The position numbers were made by a program, and so were the translations under genes. Below are positions 1-6,480 of a DNA stretch of 7,850 nt, in pieces (positions within the stretch are counted from its first letter, which is position 1; each line of letters opens with the position of its first letter). The DNA lies in assembly GCA_024689605.1 (NCBI GenBank), contig JAILDD010000026.1, positions 1 to 7,850 on the forward strand. The letters run 5' to 3'. The notes beneath the pieces are model-generated. The model saw only the letters and a list, made by a program, of their open reading frames with translations. It searched no databases and was not told the DNA's origin. The stretch comes from Lachnospiraceae bacterium (lineage in GTDB: Bacteria; Bacillota_A; Clostridia; Lachnospirales; Lachnospiraceae).

Positions 1-1
1 T

Positions 2-949
2 GATACAGGAAGCACAGGAGCACAGACCGGTGATACAGGGGAGACCACAGAGGCACCCGCAGCTGCGTCCGGTGAGCTTATAAAAGTCGGCGTAGTTAAC
101 AACCCGCCTTCAGAGTCCGGATACCGTGAAGCAAACGTAAAGGATATGGAAGCAGTTTTCTCAGAGGCTAACGGATATGAATTAAAGACATCCTACAGCT
201 TAAAGAACGATGAGCAGCTCCAGGCAGCTCAGGGCTTCATAACAGAAGGTGTTGATTACCTCCTCATCTCTGCAGCTGAGACAACAGGCTGGGACGAAGT
301 TTTGAAGAAGGCTCAGGAAGCCGGCATAAAGGTTTATCTCTTCGACCGTATGATCGATGTTGATGAGAGTCTCTATGAGGCAGCAGTAGTTTCCGACATG
401 GCAGCTGAAGGTGATACAGCAGTTCAGTGGCTGCTTGACCAGAACCTTGACGAGTACAACGTAATCCATATTCAGGGTGCTATGGGTTCAGACGCTCAGA
501 TCGGACGTACAGGTGCTCTTCAGGCTCAGTTCGATGCAGGCAAGATGAACTGTGTTGTACAGCAGACGGCTACCTGGGATGAAGCAGAAGCTAAAAAGAT
601 CGTTGAGACAGCTATCAACTCAAAGCAGGCGTTCAACGTTATTTACGCTGAGAACGATGGTATGGCTAAGGGTGCTGTAGCAGCACTTGACGAAGCCGGT
701 ATCACTCACGGTGTTGGCGGCGATGTTATCGTAATGGGCTTTGACTGCAACAAGTGGGCACTCAGAGAGCTTAAGGCAGGCAACTGGAACTATGATGGAC
801 AGTGCTCACCTTTCCAGGCTCAGATCATAAGCGACCTGATCAAGAGTGGCGAGGCACCTGCTTCGAAGAAGATCATCAACGAAGAAAAGGGATTTGATGC
901 AACTACAATTACCGATGCTGATATCGACACCTACGGATTAGGCGAATAA
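2..949 (+). CDS. Sugar ABC transporter substrate-binding protein, YtfQ-like (5' end cut off by window)
   Basis: Periplasmic-binding-protein-type sugar receptor that would sit outside the membrane as a lipoprotein and hand sugar to the permeases encoded downstream. The reading frame is open from base 2, so the ATG at 146 is an internal methionine (visible residue 49), not the start; the signal peptide and lipobox lie upstream of the window. Visible residues 1-24 are a Gly/Thr/Glu/Ala-rich linker typical of Gram-positive binding lipoproteins. The folded domain follows: SESGYR at 37-42, GVDYLLISAAETTGW at 83-97, LFDR at 113-116 and YAENDGM at 215-221. These match the order and wording of E. coli YtfQ (SESGWR, GVDAIFIAP..TGW, LLDR, YAHNDDM), the galactofuranose receptor. 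315 residues are visible and the C-terminus is complete. The family is certain. The ligand is inferred to be a pentose, probably arabinose, from the downstream kinase and epimerase. It lies before a terminator, so it is probably made in excess of the other subunits. Confidence 0.93.
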   Translation, partial: DTGSTGAQTGDTGETTEAPAAASGELIKVGVVNNPPSESGYREANVKDMEAVFSEANGYELKTSYSLKNDEQLQAAQGFITEGVDYLLISAAETTGWDEVLKKAQEAGIKVYLFDRMIDVDESLYEAAVVSDMAAEGDTAVQWLLDQNLDEYNVIHIQGAMGSDAQIGRTGALQAQFDAGKMNCVVQQTATWDEAEAKKIVETAINSKQAFNVIYAENDGMAKGAVAALDEAGITHGVGGDVIVMGFDCNKWALRELKAGNWNYDGQCSPFQAQIISDLIKSGEAPASKKIINEEKGFDATTITDADIDTYGLGE

Positions 950-970
950 TTAACAGACAAACAATAACGG

Positions 971-1003
971 TGCAGCTGGGTGAATAACCCAGCTGCATTT
1001 TTT
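971..1003 (+). terminator. Intrinsic terminator / attenuator after the binding-protein gene
   Basis: A perfect 11-base-pair stem (TGCAGCTGGGT 971-981 with ACCCAGCTGCA 987-997) with a 5-base loop GAATA is followed at once by six T's (998-1003). It starts 22 bases after the stop codon at 947-949. Because the ATPase and permeases follow in the same direction with no obvious strong promoter, it probably acts as a leaky terminator, or protects the 3' end, so that the receptor is made in excess. The structure is plain in the sequence; the leakiness is inferred. Confidence 0.92.
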
Positions 1004-1008
1004 AAGAA

Positions 1009-1041
1009 GGTATTCAGTAACTGATTAGTTACGGTATTCAG
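1009..1041 (+). promoter_or_regulatory. Palindrome flanked by 9-base direct repeats upstream of the ATPase gene
   Basis: GGTATTCAG occurs at 1009-1017 and again at 1033-1041, exactly 24 bases apart. Between and partly overlapping them is a perfect inverted repeat, GTAACT (1017-1022), spacer GATT, AGTTAC (1027-1032). It sits just after the terminator and ten bases before the ribosome binding site at 1051-1056. It could be an operator, an RNA hairpin near the start of translation, or chance. No known regulator site is recognised. Confidence 0.35.
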
Positions 1042-1063
1042 ACGAGTAGCAGGAGGAAATGCA

Positions 1064-2581
1064 ATGCAGGGACAGGAACACAGCTTGCTGGAGATGCGCC
1101 ACATAAATAAGCTTTTTCCGGGTGTTAAGGCATTAAGTGATGTGGATTTTACCTTGAGGAAGGGCGAAGTGCACGCACTCATGGGTGAAAACGGTGCCGG
1201 AAAGTCAACACTTATAAAAGTTTTGACTGGCGTATATCAGAATGATGGCGGGGAAATAAGTGTAGAAGGAACGAAAATAAATATTCGTTCACCGCAGGAC
1301 GCACAGAACAACGGTATAAGCACCGTTTATCAGGAAATCACACTGTGTCCCAATCTGACCGTGGCAGAGAATATGTTTATCGGAAGAGAAGACAGTTTCC
1401 TGGTACGCCATAAGGATTATGAAAAGCTGGCTGACACAATACTTGGTGAACTGGGAATACCTGCAAGAAGTACACAGATACTTGGCAGCTGTTCATTGGC
1501 TGTGCAGCAGATGGTTGCTATCGCAAGGGCGGTAGACATGAAGTGCAAGGTTCTTATTCTTGATGAGCCTACATCTTCATTGGATGATAAAGAAGTAAAT
1601 GTCCTTTTTGATCTTATGCGGGATCTTAAAGGCCGTGGAGTAGGAATAATTTTCGTTACACATTTCCTGGAACAGGTATATGAGATATGCGACCGCATTA
1701 CGGTACTCAGGAATGGTGAGCTTGTCGGAGAGTATCTGACTGAGGAACTTCCCCAGGTACAGCTGGTTGCAAAAATGATAGGTAAGGATCTTGATGAATT
1801 AAGTTCCTTTGAAGGAGTTGAAGAAAAACATTTTGACGACAGCGATATGTTCTATGAAGCATCATCGCTTTCGTCAAGTGATGCGCTTCCGTTTGATTTT
1901 GCCATCCATAAGGGCGAAGTAAACGGATTTACCGGACTTCTCGGTTCGGGAAGAAGTGAAAGTGTAAGGGCAATTTTCGGTGCTGACAAGATAAACGGCG
2001 GTACCGTTAAGATAAAGGGCGAGCCTGTTAAGATAAACAAGCCCATTGATGCAATGAAGCATGGCATCGGCTATCTGGCAGAAGACAGAAAGCGTGACGG
2101 CATCATTGCTGACCTGAGTGTACGTGAAAACATTATTCTGGCTCTTCAGGTCATGAAAGGATTCTTCAGGCCCATAAGCCGCAGCGAGGCGGAATCCTTT
2201 GCAGATGAATATATTAAAGTACTGAATATAAAGACTGCCAGCCGTGAGACCCCTATCGGTTCTCTTAGCGGCGGTAATCAACAGAAGGTAATACTGGCCA
2301 GATGGCTTCTGACACACCCTGATTACCTGATCCTTGACGAGCCTACAAGAGGAATTGATGTCGGGACCAAGTTAGAGATCCAGAAGCTTGTGCTTAAGCT
2401 TGCTGAGGACGGAGTGAGTGTGACCTTCATATCTTCCGAAATAGAGGAAATGCTGCGTACCTGCTCCCGCCTGATCGTAATGAGAGACAGACATGTGGTT
2501 GGTGAGCTGAAGGGTGCAGACCTGAATCAGACGCAGGTTATGAAAACAATAGCAGGAGGAGAAGCCGCAAATGAAGAATAA
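1064..2581 (+). CDS. Sugar ABC transporter ATP-binding protein, two NBDs (YtfR/AraG/RbsA family)
   Basis: Cytoplasmic ATPase that powers import through the two permeases that follow. At 505 residues it has the usual length for tandem-domain sugar importers. NBD1: Walker A GENGAGKST at 41-49, Q-loop Gln90, a loose signature SLAVQQM at 144-150, Walker B LILDEP at 164-169 and switch His200. NBD2: a degenerate Walker A, GLLGSGRS at 291-298, with no Lys-Ser/Thr; AEDRKRDG at 339-346; a canonical signature LSGGNQQKV at 401-409; Walker B LILDEP at 422-427; and Ser-Ser (457-458) where the switch His would be. This asymmetry is normal for the family, in which one ATP site is degenerate. The start is set by AGGAGG at 1051-1056, seven bases before the ATG. 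The gene overlaps the next by 11 bases, so the two are probably translationally coupled. The frame is intact; the substrate cannot be read from this subunit. Confidence 0.96.
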   Translation: MQGQEHSLLEMRHINKLFPGVKALSDVDFTLRKGEVHALMGENGAGKSTLIKVLTGVYQNDGGEISVEGTKINIRSPQDAQNNGISTVYQEITLCPNLTVAENMFIGREDSFLVRHKDYEKLADTILGELGIPARSTQILGSCSLAVQQMVAIARAVDMKCKVLILDEPTSSLDDKEVNVLFDLMRDLKGRGVGIIFVTHFLEQVYEICDRITVLRNGELVGEYLTEELPQVQLVAKMIGKDLDELSSFEGVEEKHFDDSDMFYEASSLSSSDALPFDFAIHKGEVNGFTGLLGSGRSESVRAIFGADKINGGTVKIKGEPVKINKPIDAMKHGIGYLAEDRKRDGIIADLSVRENIILALQVMKGFFRPISRSEAESFADEYIKVLNIKTASRETPIGSLSGGNQQKVILARWLLTHPDYLILDEPTRGIDVGTKLEIQKLVLKLAEDGVSVTFISSEIEEMLRTCSRLIVMRDRHVVGELKGADLNQTQVMKTIAGGEAANEE

Positions 2582-3647
2582 AATAACAAACATCTTTAAA
2601 GGTGGATTTGGTCAGCTGACAATTCCAATTGTAGCTATCTGCATGCTTGTAATATTTAACCTTATCCGTGATCCTTCGTTTTTCAGCGTAGGCATCACGC
2701 ATAACAATGACGGAAACATAGTCCTTGCAGGTAACCTGATCAGTATCATTAATGCGGCAAGCGAGCTTGCTGTTCTGGCAATGGGCATGACACTTGTTAC
2801 CGCAGCCTGTGCCGGACAGGATATCAGTGTGGGTGCAGCAGCAGCGATTGCTGGCAGTGCATTTGTAAAGGTTTTAAAATCCGGACCTGAGATAACAGGA
2901 TTTTCCGTAATACTGGCATTCATAATAGCATGCTGCGTGGCAATGATCTTCGGTGCATTCAACGGTACGCTGGTTTCTGTATTTAACATACAGCCAATGA
3001 TAGCGACACTTATCCTGTTTACTTGCGGCCGTTCCATAGCATACTGGATCAACGGCGGTGCATCCGTTCCGGTAGACAGTCCTATCATAAAGGCAATCGG
3101 AAGCTTTATCCCGGGAATCCCTGTTCCCACGCCGGTGCTTATAGTTATCGTTGTAGCCATCATATTCAAGCTGGTGTTCCACTTTACATCACTTGAGCTG
3201 TTCACACAGTCTGTAGGTATCAACGGAAGTGCATCCCGCCTGAATGGTATTAATGCTACATTCATAAGGCTTCTGACTTTCATAATCCTTGGAGTGTGTG
3301 TAGCTGTAGCGGGTATCATAGGCGTAAGCCGTCTGGGACTTATCAATCACGAAACACTTCTTCTGGATGTGGAAATGGATGCCATCCTTGCAGTTGCCAT
3401 CGGTGGAAATAATCTTGGCGGCGGCAAGTTCAAGATCAGCGGAAGTATCATAGGTGCATACGTAATCCATATGCTTACCGTTACACTTTATGCCATGAAG
3501 GTTCCTTCAACGGACGTTAAGGCATACAAGGCGATAGTTATCGTTATCCTGGTTGTTATCGGATCTCCTGTGATCAAGAGCAAGTTTACGAAGCTTATGA
3601 CACAGATGAAGAACCGTAAGAAGGAAGTTTCTATGAAAGGCACCTGA
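2571..3647 (+). CDS. Sugar ABC transporter permease 1 (YtfT-like, BPD_transp_2)
   Basis: Membrane-spanning importer subunit of 358 residues (YtfT is about 340). It is strongly hydrophobic, with segments around 17-32, 63-80, 85-100, 111-135, 141-160, 186-204, 232-252, 268-280, 288-309 and 319-335. Family motifs are AGQDISVG at 81-88 (usually GGxDLSVG), FGAFNGTLV at 127-135, the cytoplasmic coupling loop SVGINGSASRLNGI at 214-227 that docks on the ATPase, and MDAILAVAIGGNNLGGG at 269-285. A Lys/Arg-rich tail (337-356) is cytosolic. AGGAGGA at 2554-2560 lies ten bases before the ATG, inside the end of the ATPase gene. The C-terminal part reads NNLGGG where many relatives have T-LxGG, a small variation. 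It would pair with the second permease as a heterodimer, as YtfT does with YjfF. The stop codon lies in the first base pairs of a hairpin (3645-3671). Confidence 0.94.
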   Translation: MKNKITNIFKGGFGQLTIPIVAICMLVIFNLIRDPSFFSVGITHNNDGNIVLAGNLISIINAASELAVLAMGMTLVTAACAGQDISVGAAAAIAGSAFVKVLKSGPEITGFSVILAFIIACCVAMIFGAFNGTLVSVFNIQPMIATLILFTCGRSIAYWINGGASVPVDSPIIKAIGSFIPGIPVPTPVLIVIVVAIIFKLVFHFTSLELFTQSVGINGSASRLNGINATFIRLLTFIILGVCVAVAGIIGVSRLGLINHETLLLDVEMDAILAVAIGGNNLGGGKFKISGSIIGAYVIHMLTVTLYAMKVPSTDVKAYKAIVIVILVVIGSPVIKSKFTKLMTQMKNRKKEVSMKGT

Positions 3648-3671
3648 TCAAAACACTATGTGTTCTGATCA
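3645..3671 (+). other. Hairpin beginning at the stop codon of permease 1
   Basis: TGATCAAAACAC (3645-3656) pairs with GTGTTCTGATCA (3660-3671) across a 3-base TAT loop; 11 of 12 positions pair, with one A-C mismatch. The first three bases are the TGA stop of the upstream permease. There is no T-run after it, so it is not a standard terminator. It could affect mRNA decay or re-initiation. Confidence 0.6.
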
Positions 3672-3676
3672 GGCGC

Positions 3677-3720
3677 GGCAGCCCGTAATTATAGATTTGC
3701 TTCGCAAATGACGGGCTGCC
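3677..3720 (+). repeat. Long two-part hairpin in the gap between the permeases
   Basis: GGCAGCCCGT (3677-3686) pairs perfectly with ACGGGCTGCC (3711-3720). Inside it a second stem, ATTTGC (3695-3700) with GCAAAT (3704-3709), closes a TTC loop, leaving AATTATAG as a one-sided bulge. The outer arms can extend: ATCAG (3668-3672) can pair with CTGAT (3724-3728), which would compete with the hairpin at 3645-3671. No T-run follows, so termination is unlikely. The stem ends (AGCCCG / CGGGC) recur in the hairpin at 7207-7238, which suggests a family of intergenic repeats. Confidence 0.7.
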
Positions 3721-3739
3721 AGGCTGATAATACTCTTAG

Positions 3740-3773
3740 GTACGCCCTCAGCAGCAAGTGCTTCGGGCTGTAC
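3740..3773 (-). repeat. Dispersed hairpin repeat, copy 1 (inverted relative to copy 2)
   Basis: Read on the - strand, bases 3769 down to 3740 match bases 7209-7238 of the + strand: 18 identical bases (AGCCCGAAGCACTTGCTG), four different, then eight identical (GGGCGTAC), with no gap. The copy folds on itself: GTACGCCC (3740-3747) pairs with GGGC (3765-3768) and GTAC (3770-3773), with one bulged T at 3769. The 17-base loop can form a short inner AGC/GCT stem. It lies 31 bases upstream of the permease 2 start. No transposase is associated with it. The function is unknown. Confidence 0.72.
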
Positions 3774-3785
3774 GGAACTGTGATG

Positions 3786-3792
3786 AAAGGAG
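3786..3792 (+). promoter_or_regulatory. Ribosome binding site that sets the start of permease 2
   Basis: AAAGGAG lies 11 bases before the ATG at 3804. The frame is open further upstream, with in-frame ATGs at 3708 and 3783. The 3708 start would translate straight through the hairpin repeats and has no ribosome binding site, and 3783 has only a weak one. The peptide upstream of 3804 has no resemblance to the family. Confidence 0.7.
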
Positions 3793-3803
3793 TTCAAATA
3801 ACT

Positions 3804-4832
3804 ATGAACGAGAAGAAAAAGGTATTCAGGGAGCCGTTAACCGATAACCAGCTTCTGATGACCATTACGATATGCATATTTGTAGGGATGTACATCCTTG
3901 CAATACTGATACTGAAGGGCGGCTTCCTTCATGTACAGCAGGTATTCGATATGCTGAACGACAATGCCAGCCTGATAATCGTAGCCTGCGGCCTGACAAT
4001 AGTCATGATCACAGCCGGCATCGATATAAGCGTTGGTGCTGTTACGTCCCTTGTAGTTATGAGCTGTGTAATGTATTTAAACAGCGGCGGCAATATCTTT
4101 GTTTCGATACTGCTGGCACTGGGAATCGGGCTTGCATTCGGAGCAATCCAGGGATTTCTGGTAAGCTACCTTGATATCCAGCCCTTCATCGTATCCCTTG
4201 CAGGAATGTTCTTTGCAAGAGGTTTTACCACTATCCTTTCGGTTAATCCCCAGAAGGTTGAGCATGAAGGATTTTCAAATCTTATGGATACAAAGATAGT
4301 TATCCCCTGGCTGGGATATACCGCAAAGAACGGTAATCTGGTTCCGGCCCGCTTAGAGCTGGGTGTAGTGGTTGCCCTCATCTGTGTGATAGTGATCTTT
4401 ATCGTACTTAAGTTTACAAAGCTGGGACGAGGCTTCTACGCTATCGGCGGAAACCAGACTTCAGCCCTGATGCTTGGTATCAATGTAAAGAGAACAAGAT
4501 TCTTTGCATATGTATTATGCGGACTTTTAAGCGGAATATCCGGATATGTTTTCATGATGCATACCGGTGCCGGAAATGCAACCAATGCAGCCGGAATGGA
4601 AATGAATGCCATAGCAGCAGCCATCATTGGCGGAACTCTTCTTACCGGTGGTGTAGGTAATGTGGCCGGAACATTCTTCGGAACCATGACACTTACCACC
4701 ATCAAGAAGATCGTTGTATCCAGCGGATTAAACGATCCCTGGTGGCAGAGTATTACCACCGGCGGAATGTTATGTTTCTTCATACTCTTACAGAGCGTGG
4801 TACTCAGCCGCAGATCGAAGAAGAAGGAATAG
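3804..4832 (+). CDS. Sugar ABC transporter permease 2 (YjfF-like, BPD_transp_2)
   Basis: Second membrane subunit of the importer, 342 residues from the ATG at 3804 (YjfF is about 330). Hydrophobic segments lie near 17-37, 54-70, 76-92, 98-119, 126-146, 184-203, 233-252, 266-284, 286-306 and 316-334. Motifs are AGIDISVG at 71-78, LDIQPFIVSLAGMFFARG at 123-140, the coupling loop YAIGGNQTSALMLGI at 212-226 and MNAIAAAIIGGTLLTGGVG at 267-285. YjfF has near-identical wording (IPAFIITLAGMFFLRG, YAIGGNATSANLMGI, LDAIASVVIGGTLLSGGVG). Asn-Asp-Pro-Trp-Trp near 310-314 corresponds to the SSWW of YjfF. The longer frame from 3708 is rejected as the start (see the ribosome binding site entry). A hairpin-filled gap of 156 bases separates it from permease 1, unusual for two partner subunits. 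The kinase follows 25 bases later. Confidence 0.94.
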   Translation: MNEKKKVFREPLTDNQLLMTITICIFVGMYILAILILKGGFLHVQQVFDMLNDNASLIIVACGLTIVMITAGIDISVGAVTSLVVMSCVMYLNSGGNIFVSILLALGIGLAFGAIQGFLVSYLDIQPFIVSLAGMFFARGFTTILSVNPQKVEHEGFSNLMDTKIVIPWLGYTAKNGNLVPARLELGVVVALICVIVIFIVLKFTKLGRGFYAIGGNQTSALMLGINVKRTRFFAYVLCGLLSGISGYVFMMHTGAGNATNAAGMEMNAIAAAIIGGTLLTGGVGNVAGTFFGTMTLTTIKKIVVSSGLNDPWWQSITTGGMLCFFILLQSVVLSRRSKKKE

Positions 4833-4847
4833 AAAAGCATAGAAAAT

Positions 4848-4852
4848 GGAGG
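4848..4852 (+). promoter_or_regulatory. Ribosome binding site that sets the kinase start
   Basis: GGAGG lies five bases before the ATG at 4858. The alternative in-frame ATG at 4846 would overlap this site and has only a distant AAGGA (4824-4828, 17 bases upstream). The later start is therefore preferred, which shortens the protein by four residues. Confidence 0.65.
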
Positions 4853-4857
4853 CAGAT

Positions 4858-6444
4858 ATGGGAGCTAAAGAGTGTTTGGAAGAAGGAAAAGCGTACCTGG
4901 GCATTGAGTTCGGATCCACGAGGATCAAAGCGGTGGTATGTGATGATAAGGGCGAAGTCCTCGCTATGGGCGGCTTTGGCTGGGAGAACAGCCTGAAGGA
5001 CGGAATCTGGACCTATTCCGAGGATGAGATATTTGCAGGTCTTAAAGCCTGTTATGCGGATGCTGCAAAGGATATAGAAACTAAATACGGAGTAAAGGTA
5101 AAGAAATTTGCGGGAATCGGTATCTCGGCAATGATGCACGGCTATCTTGCATTTGATGCTGATGCTAATCTCCTTGTTCCTTTCAGAACCTGGAGAAATA
5201 CCATTACCGGTGAGGCGGCTGAAAAGCTGACTAAGGAATTTAATTACAACATTCCTCAGCGCTGGAGTATCTCACATTTGTACCAGGCAATGCTCAATAA
5301 AGAGGAGCATGTAAAGGATGTTGATTTCTTCACAACTCTTGCAGGCTTTGTTCATTGGAAGCTTACCGGCAGGAAGGTACTGGGAGTAGGCGATGCATCC
5401 GGTATGTTCCCTATTGATATAAGTACCGGAAGTTATGATGAGAAAATGATAGCTAAGTTTGATGAACTTGCTAAGGAAACGGCTCTTTCAAAAGGACTGA
5501 AAGACTTGCTTCCCGAGGTGCTGAGCGCCGGAGAAGATGCAGGGTCACTTACTGAAGAGGGTGCAGCTCTTCTGGATGAAAGCGGAATGCTTGAGGCAGG
5601 CATCCCGCTCTGTCCTCCGGAGGGCGATGCAGGCACGGGAATGGTTGCCACCAATTCGGTCAAGGTTCGTACCGGCAATATTTCCGCAGGTACCAGCGTA
5701 TTCGCGATGGTTGTTCTTGAGAAAGATCTTTCAAAGGTTTATCCGGAAATCGATCTCGTTACAACTCCTGACGGTGCGCTCGTGGGTATGGTCCACTGCA
5801 ACAACTGCACTTCAGAGATCAACAACTGGGTTAAGGTATTTAAGGAATTCTGCGAGCTTTACGGTATAGTTCCGGATATGAATGAACTTTTCACAAAACT
5901 GTACTCAGTATCCCTGGATGGGGATGCTGACTGTGGCGGTGTGGTCCTTTATAACTATCTTTCAGGTGAGCCTGTGACAGGTTTTGAGAAGGGCGCACTG
6001 GTTCTCGCAAGGACGGCAGAGGATAATTTCTCCCTTGCCAATCTTATGAGGTCAAATCTCTGTTCAGCTATGGCTACTCTTAAGGTGGGCCTTGATCTGA
6101 TGCTCAAGGAAGAAGGTGTCAAGGTTGATGAGATGTATGGCCATGGAGGATATTTCAAGACCAAGGGGGTAGGCACAAAAGTTGCTGCGGCAGCAATCAA
6201 TGCTCCAGTATCCGTAATGGAAACTGCATCTGAAGGCGGCGCCTGGGGAATTGCCCTGCTTGCTGCATATATGGATAAAAAGGCAAACATGTCTTTGAGT
6301 GATTATCTCTCAGATGTTATCTTTAAAGATGCAAAATGTGAAAAATGCGCACCGGATGCAAAGGATGTACAGGGCTTTGATGAGTATATAGAGAAGTACA
6401 AGAAGGGACTTGCCATAGAACGGGCAGCTGTAGATGTTCTATAG
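4858..6444 (+). CDS. FGGY-family carbohydrate kinase, probable L-ribulokinase
   Basis: Cytoplasmic sugar kinase of 528 residues from the preferred start (532 from the ATG at 4846). ATP-dependent phosphorylation of a ketopentose is expected; L-ribulose to L-ribulose 5-phosphate fits the AraD-type epimerase 36 bases downstream. Seen in the sequence: the N-terminal phosphate-binding motif YLGIEFGSTRIKAV (13-26), FAGIGISAMMHGYLAFD in the first domain, EGDAGTGM with the probable catalytic base Asp257, the glycine-rich TGNISAGTSVFAM that follows, and a C-terminal nucleotide-binding stretch with HGGYFKTKG at 429-437 and ASEGGAWGIALLAAY after it. It is not the classical E. coli AraB type, which is longer (about 566) with different motifs. 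It resembles the xylulokinase-like kinases that serve as ribulokinase in arabinose loci of gut bacteria such as Bacteroides. Xylulokinase is the main alternative, but xylulose kinase activity would not need AraD. Family certain, substrate inferred. Confidence 0.85.
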   Translation: MGAKECLEEGKAYLGIEFGSTRIKAVVCDDKGEVLAMGGFGWENSLKDGIWTYSEDEIFAGLKACYADAAKDIETKYGVKVKKFAGIGISAMMHGYLAFDADANLLVPFRTWRNTITGEAAEKLTKEFNYNIPQRWSISHLYQAMLNKEEHVKDVDFFTTLAGFVHWKLTGRKVLGVGDASGMFPIDISTGSYDEKMIAKFDELAKETALSKGLKDLLPEVLSAGEDAGSLTEEGAALLDESGMLEAGIPLCPPEGDAGTGMVATNSVKVRTGNISAGTSVFAMVVLEKDLSKVYPEIDLVTTPDGALVGMVHCNNCTSEINNWVKVFKEFCELYGIVPDMNELFTKLYSVSLDGDADCGGVVLYNYLSGEPVTGFEKGALVLARTAEDNFSLANLMRSNLCSAMATLKVGLDLMLKEEGVKVDEMYGHGGYFKTKGVGTKVAAAAINAPVSVMETASEGGAWGIALLAAYMDKKANMSLSDYLSDVIFKDAKCEKCAPDAKDVQGFDEYIEKYKKGLAIERAAVDVL

Positions 6445-6480
6445 GTTATATAACAGAATACGGCGGATAGAGGAGACGGA

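Noticed and set aside
291..298. Loss of Walker A in the second ATPase domain (residues 291-298 of the ATPase at 1064-2581) as a sign of a broken gene
   Set aside because: A degenerate second Walker A (GLLGSGRS) is normal for tandem-domain sugar importers, and the frame is intact. The coordinates given here are protein residues.
1186..1199. A cre-like catabolite repression site (TGAAAACGGTGCCG)
   Set aside because: It is inside the codons of the invariant Walker A motif GENGAG, so the match is explained by the protein; both outer positions also fail the consensus.
2612..3346. A long minus-strand open frame of 244 codons opposite permease 1
   Set aside because: It is a shadow of the permease gene: its residues are composition-driven, it has no recognisable domain, and the + strand gene is certain.
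3677..3720. The long hairpin as an intrinsic terminator between the permeases
   Set aside because: No T-run follows either arm; the downstream bases are AGGCTGATAATACTC.
5537..5869. A 110-codon + strand frame inside the kinase gene
   Set aside because: It lies wholly within the conserved catalytic part of the kinase in another frame, with no family resemblance.
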